Part shown: positions 6,602-12,924 of the stretch, in pieces
Layout: every line of letters begins with the position of its first letter
How positions within the stretch are numbered: position 1 is the stretch's first letter
From: Alphaproteobacteria bacterium
Lineage (GTDB): Bacteria > Pseudomonadota > Alphaproteobacteria > Rhizobiales > Aestuariivirgaceae
Direction of reading: 5' to 3'
Assembly: GCA_020441605.1 (NCBI GenBank)
Contig: JAGRLX010000353.1
Span: 1 to 12,924 of the forward strand
Length of the DNA: 12,924 nt
Translations under genes and position numbers: made by a program
The notes under the pieces: model-generated
Seen by the model: the letters and a program-made list of their open reading frames with translations, nothing else
The model's database searches: none
What the model was told of the DNA's origin: nothing

Positions 6602-7833
6602 GGCGCTTCGCTCCGGACTCTCGAGGCAAACCGGTCCCAGGCGCGCGCGGCGTAATTGTGTTCATCCATGGCGGTGTTCCACACGGCGATCTGGCTGGCG
6701 CGCGCCCAATAGGACCCGCCCGAGCGTCGTGCCCCGGCGGCGACCACCACATCCCCGGAGGGTCCGGGCAGATCCACCGCCGCCGCGGCCCCCTCGTACC
6801 AGTAGGCCCATTCGGCGGCGGGGAGCGCTTCGCGCACCCGGTCCAGCACCGACATGTAATAGCCCTGCCGTGCCATCACCGCGCCCGGCCAGCCGGACAG
6901 CCACCAGTTCAGATATTCGTAACCCATGTCCAGCGGGGCACCGGTCAGATGCCTGGCGAGACTCAGGCCGCCGTGCCAGGCCCGGTAGCCCTCGATAGGG
7001 GCCGCCTCGACGAAAACGCCCGCCATGTTGCGCAGGCCGCCATAGACCGGCGACCACATGCTCTGCACCGAGACCTGTTCGCCGCGGATCAGATCGCCCG
7101 CCTCCTCAGCGTCACGCCATACTGCCCGGAAATAGCCCTGCTGGCGGCGGTCGTTGAGAAAAGCCATGAGCGCATCGACTTCGGCGACCGTCATGTTGCC
7201 GATATCGGCGAACTGCAATTCGCCGGCGGCCTCGGCAGCCAGCGCCACGTCGAAGATCCCGATGGCCGGCTCGTCAACCAGGGCGATGCGGCCCCTGGCG
7301 CGGGGATCGAGAAGCCAGGCCCAGCTTTCGCGCTGTCCGGCGGGCCGGCCGAAGAGGCGGGTGTCGTAGCCGAAGGAATCGAGATTGTGGACGGTGGGCA
7401 GCATCGAGATATGGCGTGACGGCTCGGGCCCGAGAAATTCGCCGGGCTGCACATAGAGCTTGCGCACCGGGGCATCGCCATGGCCGCGCCAGGCGTATTT
7501 ATTGATGCCGCCTTCGCGGGTCAGGCCGCTCAGCCTGTCCCAATCGCTGATCCGCCTTGTATCGATGGGCTGAAGCGAGCCCCAGAACCAGACGATATCG
7601 AGATTGTGGAAGCATTGATCGTAGATATCGTAGGATTGGGCATCCATCGCCGCCTGGCGTTGGCAGCTCAGGAAGTCGTGGACCTCGAAGTCGATGCCGA
7701 AGCCGAGGTCCGCCTCGGCTCTTTTGCGAACTTGTTCCAGCAGCGTGATCTCGGTGCCGAGAATGCGCAGCCGCCGGCGTTTGACCAGGGCAGGAGCGGC
7801 GAGATCATCTCGGATAGGCTGCGGCATGGCCAT
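6598..7833 (-). CDS. ABC-type solute-binding-protein homologue lacking a signal peptide (putative cytoplasmic sensor)
   Basis: This 411-residue protein resembles the Tat-exported binding protein at 1-1040. Parallel segments are MLPTVHNLDSFGY (144-156) against MVPTVYNYDSIGY, WAWLLDPRARGRI (171-183) against WTALFDPKFKGKT, GYFRAVWRD (233-241) against GQFRALWGD, and YLNWWLSG plus ARQGYY (307-326) against YTDYWLSG plus SEQGYY. The N-terminus (MAMPQPIRDD..., with KRRRLRILGTEITL at 18-31) has no hydrophobic signal segment. An in-frame TAG lies two codons upstream of ATG 7833, so no longer form is possible. It should therefore stay in the cytoplasm. It starts 25 bp after the CoA-transferase stop without a good ribosome site and ends in an ATGA overlap with the regulator gene. 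It could bind the same ligand family and help the regulator, or it could be an enzyme built on the binding-protein fold. The function is not established. Confidence 0.85.
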   Translation of the reverse strand: MAMPQPIRDDLAAPALVKRRRLRILGTEITLLEQVRKRAEADLGFGIDFEVHDFLSCQRQAAMDAQSYDIYDQCFHNLDIVWFWGSLQPIDTRRISDWDRLSGLTREGGINKYAWRGHGDAPVRKLYVQPGEFLGPEPSRHISMLPTVHNLDSFGYDTRLFGRPAGQRESWAWLLDPRARGRIALVDEPAIGIFDVALAAEAAGELQFADIGNMTVAEVDALMAFLNDRRQQGYFRAVWRDAEEAGDLIRGEQVSVQSMWSPVYGGLRNMAGVFVEAAPIEGYRAWHGGLSLARHLTGAPLDMGYEYLNWWLSGWPGAVMARQGYYMSVLDRVREALPAAEWAYWYEGAAAAVDLPGPSGDVVVAAGARRSGGSYWARASQIAVWNTAMDEHNYAARAWDRFASRVRSEAP

Positions 7834-7858
7834 TGACTAACATTCCGCTGGCCGGCTG

Positions 7859-8974
7859 TCAGGTGGCGAATTCGGCACGGATGGCGGCGGTATGTTCGCC
7901 CAGTTCCGGCACCGGACCCGGCGAGAAGGCATCGCGACCGGCGGGCCTCGGCATCGCGACCGGCCCTTTCCGACCCACCGGGACCTCGATCTGGCGGAGT
8001 GCCGGATGGCGGGCGACGTCGGCCACCTGCGAGACCCTGCCCCAGGCAATGGCATGGGCTTCGAGCCTGGCGATGGCCTCGACGCAGGTCAGGGTGGCGA
8101 AGACCGCACCAATGATCCCGGCCAGGACGGCACGGTTGGCCAGCCGGGACGGATTGTCGGCAAACCGGGGGTCATCGACAAGGGACTCATCCAGCAATAC
8201 GCCCGCGCAGAACCGGCGCCATTCGGCCGGCTGCTGGATCGCCACGATGATTTCGCCATCGGCACAGGTGAACGGCGCATAGGGGTAGATCGAGGCATGC
8301 GCCATGCCATGGCGTGCCGTAGCCTTGTCCGCGCAGGTCCAGTGCAGCAGCGGCACCCCCATCCAGTCGGCCATGGAATCGAACATGGCCACCTCGATGG
8401 CCCGGCCTTCGCCGCTCCGCCCGCGGCCGATCAGCGCTTCCAGGATCAGCGCATGGGCATTCATGCCCGTGGCGATGTCGGCGACGGACACGCCAACCTT
8501 GGCGGGCGCGTCCGGCGCTCCCGTCACGGCGCAGATCCCCGCCTCGGCCTGCACCAGCATGTCATAGGCGCGCATGGCACGATAATCCGTATCCTGGCCA
8601 TAACCGGCGATATCGACGGCGACCAGGCGCGGATGGGCGTGCACGAGGGACTTCGCGTCGAGTCCCATCCGCGCCGCGGCGCCAGGCGCCAGGTTCTGCA
8701 CCACGACATCGGCCCGCGCCACAATGCGGCGGACGAGGTCCAGGTCCGCTTCGTCCTTTAGATCGAGAGCGGCACTCTCCTTGCCGCGATTGAGCCAGGC
8801 GAAATAGGCCGACACACCATTGACAGCCCTGTCGTAATGGCGGGCCGTATCGCCTTCCGCCCGCTCGATCTTGATCACCCGCGCACCGGCATCGGCGAGG
8901 CGCAGGGTGCACATCGGGGCGGCCACCGCCTGTTCGATGGCAATGACCAGAAGGCCGTCCAGGGCACCGGCCAT
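7859..8974 (-). CDS. CaiB/BaiF (class III) acyl-CoA transferase
   Basis: This 371-residue cytoplasmic enzyme of the formyl-CoA/carnitine CoA-transferase family moves CoA between a donor thioester and a carboxylic acid. Visible family features are the N-terminal ADAGARVIKIERAEGDTAR (27-45), NRGKES (62-67), a DL pair at 71-72, YDMLVQAEAG (137-146), the PAKVGVSVADIATGM block (157-171) with Asp166 as the probable catalytic aspartate, and EVAMFDSM (194-201). It is a little shorter than the roughly 390-430 usual for the family. ATG 8974 is chosen because it lies 1 bp after the dehydrogenase stop and fits the family start; the open frame extends 10 codons further upstream without similarity. It would activate a carboxylate so that the neighbouring acyl-CoA dehydrogenase can act. 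The acid and the CoA donor are not identifiable. Confidence 0.93.
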   Translation of the reverse strand: MAGALDGLLVIAIEQAVAAPMCTLRLADAGARVIKIERAEGDTARHYDRAVNGVSAYFAWLNRGKESAALDLKDEADLDLVRRIVARADVVVQNLAPGAAARMGLDAKSLVHAHPRLVAVDIAGYGQDTDYRAMRAYDMLVQAEAGICAVTGAPDAPAKVGVSVADIATGMNAHALILEALIGRGRSGEGRAIEVAMFDSMADWMGVPLLHWTCADKATARHGMAHASIYPYAPFTCADGEIIVAIQQPAEWRRFCAGVLLDESLVDDPRFADNPSRLANRAVLAGIIGAVFATLTCVEAIARLEAHAIAWGRVSQVADVARHPALRQIEVPVGRKGPVAMPRPAGRDAFSPGPVPELGEHTAAIRAEFAT

Positions 8975-8975
8975 G

Positions 8976-10121
8976 TCAGTAGGAACGCGGCAGGCCCAGC
9001 ACATGCTCGGCCAGATAGGAGAGGATCAGATTGGTCGAGATCGGCGCCACCTGGTAGAGCCTGGTCTCCCGGAATTTGCGCTCGATGTCGTATTCCTCGG
9101 CGAAGCCGAAGCCGCCATGGGTCTGGATCGCGGCGTTTGCCGCTTCGAAAGAGGCATCGGCCGCCAGCATCTTGGCCATGTTGGCCTCGGCGCCGCAGTC
9201 TTCGCCTGCTTCGTATTTGGCCAGTGCCTCCTTCACCATCAGCTCGGCGGCGCGCATGTTGGCATAGGCCCTGGCGATGGGAAACTGGATGCCCTGGTTC
9301 TGGCCGATGGGCCTCCCGAAGACCTGGCGGTCCCTGGCATAGGCGCTGGCCCTGGTAATGAACCATTTGGCGTCGCCCACGCATTCCGCCGCGATCAGGA
9401 TGCGTTCTGCGTTCATGCCGGACAGGACATAACGGAATCCCCTGCCCTCCTCGCCGATGAGGTTCTCGGCCGGCACCTCCACGTTGTCAAAGAACAAGGC
9501 GGTGGTCGAATGGTTCATCATGGTGCGGATCGGCCGGATGCTCAGACCCTTCTGCAGCGCCTCGCGCATGTCGACGATGAAGACCGACAACCCGTCGGTG
9601 CGCTTGGCCACCTGGTCGCGCGGCGCGGTGCGGGCCAGCAGCACCATGAGATCGGAATATTCCGCCCGGCTGGTCCAGACCTTCTGGCCGTTGACGATAT
9701 AGCGGTCCCCGTCCCGTTTCGCGAAGGTCCGGATCGAGGTGGTGTCGGTGCCACTGGTCGGTTCCGTCACGCCGAAGGCCTGCAGCCGCAGGGCGCCGCT
9801 GGCAACCCCTGGCAGGTATTTCCGCTTCTGTGCCTCTGAACCATCGCGGAGCACCGTGCCCATCACATACATCTGAGCATGGCAGCTGGCGCCGTTGCAG
9901 CCTGCGGCCTGGATTTCCTCCAGAATGGCGGCAGCGGCGGAGAGCGGCAGGCCCGCGCCGCCATAGTCTTCGGGAATGAGCGCGGCGAGGAAGCCCGATT
10001 CGGTCAGGGCGTCGACGAAGGCCTGTGGATAGGCCATGTCGCGGTCGAGTTTGCGCCAGTATTCGCCGGGAAACCCCTCGCAGAGCTTGCGGACGGAAGC
10101 GCGGATATCATCATATGCCAT
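8976..10121 (-). CDS. acyl-CoA dehydrogenase family protein
   Basis: This 381-residue flavoenzyme should form an alpha,beta double bond in an acyl-CoA, passing electrons to ETF. It has the family signature GVTEPTSGTD (117-126), the NGQKVWTS strand (144-151), DRQVFGRPIGQNQGIQF (264-280), and the C-terminal THGGFGFAEEYDIERKFRETR (334-354). The usual late YEGT motif with its catalytic Glu is replaced by QVAPISTNLI (357-366). Glu239 in GMNAERILIA instead sits where isovaleryl- and long-chain acyl-CoA dehydrogenases carry their base, so the enzyme is probably active. The start is ATG 10121; a TTG two codons upstream is less likely. It follows the hydantoinase A-type gene by 40 bp and is 1 bp from the CoA-transferase gene, which suggests successive use of one CoA ester. 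The chain length or ring substrate is unknown. Confidence 0.94.
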   Translation of the reverse strand: MAYDDIRASVRKLCEGFPGEYWRKLDRDMAYPQAFVDALTESGFLAALIPEDYGGAGLPLSAAAAILEEIQAAGCNGASCHAQMYVMGTVLRDGSEAQKRKYLPGVASGALRLQAFGVTEPTSGTDTTSIRTFAKRDGDRYIVNGQKVWTSRAEYSDLMVLLARTAPRDQVAKRTDGLSVFIVDMREALQKGLSIRPIRTMMNHSTTALFFDNVEVPAENLIGEEGRGFRYVLSGMNAERILIAAECVGDAKWFITRASAYARDRQVFGRPIGQNQGIQFPIARAYANMRAAELMVKEALAKYEAGEDCGAEANMAKMLAADASFEAANAAIQTHGGFGFAEEYDIERKFRETRLYQVAPISTNLILSYLAEHVLGLPRSY

Positions 10122-10161
10122 GACCAAGCCTAGTCCGTCCGCCCGCGCCTGATCAACCCGG

Positions 10162-12240
10162 TCACTTCTTGCGGGTGATCACATAGGAGCCGCTGGCGTC
10201 GAGCTTGGCGGTCCACCCCGGTTCGATGACGATGGTCGTGGTCACCTCCTCGATGATGGCGGGGCCCGCAACGGTAGCTCCGGCGCCCAGTTTCGATCCA
10301 TCGTAGACCGGCGTCCGGGTCGCCTTGCCCGAAATCTCGAAGATCGCCTTGCGATGGCCCTTCAGGGCCTTGGCCGGGGCCAAGCCCTTCGCCAGTTTCG
10401 GGGCCTTGGGCTTTTCGATCTGGCCATAGAGGGTCGATTCGATATTGACCACTTCCACCGGATTGTGGCGTTCGGCATAAGTGTAAAGCTCCTCGTGGCG
10501 CTTGTGGAAGGCGTCCTTCACCTTGTCGATTGTCCTGGCATTGATGTCGAAGGTGCCGATATCGACGGTGCATTCATGGACCTGGCCGACATAACGCATG
10601 TCGAGCGAGCGCTTGATGTCGATCTGTCCCGGCTTGAAACCGTCCGTCTTCAGATGTTTCACGCCCAGGGCCTCGATCTCCCTGAACAGCTTGTCGATCC
10701 GCTTGTAGGCGGCATCGTTGTCGAGGCGCACCGGTGCCGTGGCCATGTAGTTGTATTTCACGTCCGAGATGATCTGGCCGAAGGCGCAGAGGCCGGAGGC
10801 GAGCTTGGGCAGGATGATCGTATCGATCCCCATCTCGCGGGCCAGTGCGGTGATGTGGGCAGCAGTGGCGCCCCCTGCTCCCACCAGCACGAAGTCACGC
10901 GGGTCGTAGCCGCGTTCCACCGACACGCGGCGGATACCGTTAACCATGTTGTTGTTGACGATCGTGTACATGCCATAGGCGGCGCGCTCGATGGAGATGC
11001 CCATCGGATCGGCCACCTTCTTCAGGGCCTTTCGGGCCTTGTCGAGATCGAGCGGCAGCTTGCCGCCGAGCAGGCCATCCGGGTTGAGGTAACCCAGCAC
11101 CAGATTGGCGTCCGATGTGGTGGGCTCGGTGCCGCCCTGGCCGTAGCAGGCTGGCCCGGGCTCGGAACCCGCCGATTGTGGCCCCACATTGATGATGCCG
11201 AGCGAGTCGATCCAGCCGATCGAGCCGCCGCCAGCGCCGAGCGTTTCGACCTGAATCATAGGCACGCCAATGCGATAGCGCAGGAAGTCGATATTCTTGT
11301 TGAGGTTGGTCTGGCCGTCCTTGGTGAGGGTGATGTCAAAGGACGTGCCACCCATATCGACGGTGATCACGTTCTTTTTCTTGAACGGCGCGCAGACGTA
11401 CAGCCCGGCCTGGGGGGCCGAGGCGGGGCCGGAATTGATGGCATAGACCGAGCGGTCGGTCATCACCTGGCCGATGGCGAGGCCGCCGTTGGACTGGAAG
11501 TAACGCACCGGCTGTTTGGCGCCCAGCCCACGGAAATAGGCGTCGACGGCAGCCACGTATTTGCGCATCACAGGTGCGAGATAGGCATTCACCACGGCGG
11601 TCGAGGTGCGGGTATATTCGCGCACCTGCGGATAGAGTTCGCTGCCGACCGTCAGGATGGCGTCGGGCAGCATGTCGCGCACGATATCGGCCGCCCGGCG
11701 CTCATGGGCGGGGTTCAGCACCGACCAGACAAAGGAGATCGCCACCGTCTCGACGCCCTCTTTCCTGAAGAGCTCGCAAGCGGCGCGGACATCGGCCTCG
11801 TTCATCGGCGTCCGGATCGAGCCATCGGAAATCACACGTTCATGCACGCCCTTGCGCAGGTAGCGCGGCACCAGCATCGTCGCTGCCGGATATTCCGGAT
11901 CATAGCGGTAGCCGTCCTCCTTGTGGCCGTTGCGGATCTCGATCGAGTCCTCGTGTCCGGCGGTGCAGATCAGGCCGGTTTTGCCGCCCCGGTGGGTGAT
12001 CAGCGCGTTGAGGCCGACGGTCGTGCCGTTGATGCAGAGATCGCAGTTCGACACGAGGTCACGCGGGCTAATCCCGAGATCGTCGGAAATCAGCTTGAGG
12101 CCGTTCTCGATGGCCTTGGTGGGGTCGGAGGGCGTGGACAGCGCCTTGAACAGCTTGATCGTGCCGTCGCTCTTGTTCGCGACGACAAAGTCGGTGAAGG
12201 TGCCGCCAGCATCGATGCCGAGACGATATTGCGTAGCCAT
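10162..12240 (-). CDS. hyuA: hydantoinase/oxoprolinase family protein, A-type (ATP-binding) subunit
   Basis: This 692-residue subunit belongs to the family of N-methylhydantoinase A, 5-oxoprolinase, and the acetone and acetophenone carboxylase subunits. These ATP-dependent enzymes activate a cyclic amide or ketone and work with a B-type partner. It carries the phosphate loop GIDAGGTFTD (8-17), NGTTVGLNAL (71-80), YFQSNGGL (247-254), DMGGTSFDI (295-303), RYRIGVPMIQVETLGAGGGS (321-340) and PGPACYGQGG (361-370). The usual GGAGPxHA motif is altered to VGAGGATAAH (453-462). The C-terminal domain (about 510-690) is complete. ATG 12240 is chosen because GAGAGG lies 8 bases upstream and homology starts there; ATG 12258, which would overlap the upstream stop as ATGA, is the alternative. 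It is co-transcribed with the B-type subunit. The symbol is family-level only; hydrolase versus carboxylase cannot be decided from the sequence. Confidence 0.92.
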   Translation of the reverse strand: MATQYRLGIDAGGTFTDFVVANKSDGTIKLFKALSTPSDPTKAIENGLKLISDDLGISPRDLVSNCDLCINGTTVGLNALITHRGGKTGLICTAGHEDSIEIRNGHKEDGYRYDPEYPAATMLVPRYLRKGVHERVISDGSIRTPMNEADVRAACELFRKEGVETVAISFVWSVLNPAHERRAADIVRDMLPDAILTVGSELYPQVREYTRTSTAVVNAYLAPVMRKYVAAVDAYFRGLGAKQPVRYFQSNGGLAIGQVMTDRSVYAINSGPASAPQAGLYVCAPFKKKNVITVDMGGTSFDITLTKDGQTNLNKNIDFLRYRIGVPMIQVETLGAGGGSIGWIDSLGIINVGPQSAGSEPGPACYGQGGTEPTTSDANLVLGYLNPDGLLGGKLPLDLDKARKALKKVADPMGISIERAAYGMYTIVNNNMVNGIRRVSVERGYDPRDFVLVGAGGATAAHITALAREMGIDTIILPKLASGLCAFGQIISDVKYNYMATAPVRLDNDAAYKRIDKLFREIEALGVKHLKTDGFKPGQIDIKRSLDMRYVGQVHECTVDIGTFDINARTIDKVKDAFHKRHEELYTYAERHNPVEVVNIESTLYGQIEKPKAPKLAKGLAPAKALKGHRKAIFEISGKATRTPVYDGSKLGAGATVAGPAIIEEVTTTIVIEPGWTAKLDASGSYVITRKK

Positions 12241-12254
12241 GGTCGTGTCCTCTC

Positions 12255-12924
12255 TCATGCTGCCGACCGCAGAGCTTGCGTGGCCGCAAGGTCGACGTCG
12301 AGGGTTTCGGGATCGGTGATAACGACGCCATAATCCTCACGGGCGCCCTTGAGCGAGACCAGACCGTTCTTCACGTCCCAGACCACTTTTTCGATCGGCC
12401 GCTCGAAGGGATTGCCATAGCCGCCGCCGCCGGGGTTCATGTTTGTCACGGTCTCGCCGGGCTTGATCGTTTCCATGATGTTGGTGCGCTTCAGTTCCAC
12501 CTTGCCGCCGCGCTTCAGCTGCACCCGACCAACCTTGGAGTCGACGTCCCGCGACTGGGCTCCGGCGGCACCCATGGCCGGAATGCGCCGCCCCTCGCCG
12601 AAGCCGATGCACAGCATTTCCTTGTCGAGCGGCTCCACTTCCCAGGCCGTGCCCGAGCCGCCACGGTACTTGCCGGCGCCGCCGGAGTCGGTCATCAACG
12701 AATATTTGTGGATGATGATCGGATAGGAATATTCGAGCAGTTCCACGTCGCCCGACGTGAGTGCGCCGAAGCAACATTCGGGACCGACCGCATGCCAGCC
12801 GTCCTGCTGCGGCGTCGCGCCACCGCCGGAGATGATGGTGGCCAGCACCATGGTCACGAATTCCTCGTTGGTGCGGCTGTCCCAGCCTGCAACATTGAGG
12901 CCGTTGGCATGGCCCCAGGAGGCC
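12255..12924 (-). CDS. hyuB: hydantoinase/oxoprolinase family protein, B-type subunit, 5' part outside window
   Basis: Only the last 222 codons are visible; the N-terminal part lies beyond the window (full family length is typically above 500 residues). The frame is open to the window edge, so a start at the internal ATG 12857 would be an artefact. Family hallmarks are clear on the transcribed strand: SWGHANGLN at the left edge of the visible protein, TDSGGAGKYRGGSG in the middle, and NMNPGGGGYGNPFERP near the C-terminus. This subunit carries the catalytic part acting with the ATP-binding A subunit in N-methylhydantoinase, oxoprolinase and acetone/acetophenone carboxylase-type complexes. Here the B gene precedes the A gene, whereas hyuA-hyuB and acxA-acxB order is common elsewhere. 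The stop at 12255 lies 14 bp before the preferred A start, or overlaps the alternative start by ATGA, indicating coordinated synthesis. Confidence 0.92.
   Translation of the reverse strand, partial: ASWGHANGLNVAGWDSRTNEEFVTMVLATIISGGGATPQQDGWHAVGPECCFGALTSGDVELLEYSYPIIIHKYSLMTDSGGAGKYRGGSGTAWEVEPLDKEMLCIGFGEGRRIPAMGAAGAQSRDVDSKVGRVQLKRGGKVELKRTNIMETIKPGETVTNMNPGGGGYGNPFERPIEKVVWDVKNGLVSLKGAREDYGVVITDPETLDVDLAATQALRSAA

Noticed and set aside
7892..8761. 289-codon plus-strand frame opposite the CoA-transferase gene
   Set aside because: Low-complexity G/D/H/R translation without domain resemblance, antisense to a clear CaiB-family gene.
12241..12258. Alternative hydantoinase A start at ATG 12258 (ATGA overlap with the upstream stop)
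   Set aside because: Cannot be excluded, but GAGAGG is correctly spaced for ATG 12240 and family homology starts there.
10354..12333. 659-codon open frame on the plus strand opposite the hydantoinase A-type gene
   Set aside because: It is antisense to a strongly supported family gene, its translation is rich in H, D, G, A and V with no recognisable motif, and long antisense frames are expected in GC-rich coding DNA.
1..12924. Mobile elements, CRISPR arrays, RNA genes
   Set aside because: No transposase or integrase motifs, no regularly spaced repeats and no tRNA-like cloverleaf or rRNA sequence; coding is almost continuous on one strand.

Overview
The window is a compact catabolic and transport locus of a high-GC Gram-negative bacterium, most likely an alphaproteobacterium. 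This assignment rests on the GC-rich coding, a Tat-exported polyamine-type binding protein, spaced CTAxAT-like -10 elements, and close packing with ATGA stop/start overlaps. It comes from sequence style only, not from a database match. All eleven genes lie on the minus strand, so transcription runs from high to low coordinates. There are no tRNA or rRNA genes, insertion sequences or CRISPR arrays.

Right part (12924 to about 5618), in transcription order: the C-terminal part of a hydantoinase B/oxoprolinase-type subunit (cut by the window edge), its hydantoinase A-type partner, an acyl-CoA dehydrogenase, and a CaiB/BaiF (class III) CoA-transferase. These are followed by a solute-binding-protein homologue with no signal peptide, coupled by an ATGA overlap to an unusual GntR/FCD regulator that carries two winged-helix domains.

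Middle (5617 to 5378): the only sizeable non-coding gap, 240 bp and noticeably AT-richer. It contains a plausible promoter, two 17-bp direct repeats (13 of 17 positions identical) that look like regulator sites, and an 8-bp-arm hairpin in the leader of the next gene.

Left part (5377 to 1): a spermidine/putrescine-type ABC importer operon (ATPase, two permeases), then two overlapping short-chain dehydrogenases, then a Tat-signal periplasmic binding protein cut by the window edge.

Working model (inference): the importer brings in a small organic compound. The dehydrogenases, the hydantoinase/oxoprolinase/carboxylase-type enzyme, the CoA-transferase and the acyl-CoA dehydrogenase then degrade it. 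The double-HTH regulator, possibly together with the cytoplasmic binding-protein homologue as a ligand sensor, controls the importer operon from the 240-bp gap. The substrate cannot be read from the sequence; lactams, hydantoin-like cyclic amides and ketones are all compatible. The most unusual part is the coupled pair of a cytosolic binding protein and a tandem-wHTH regulator.
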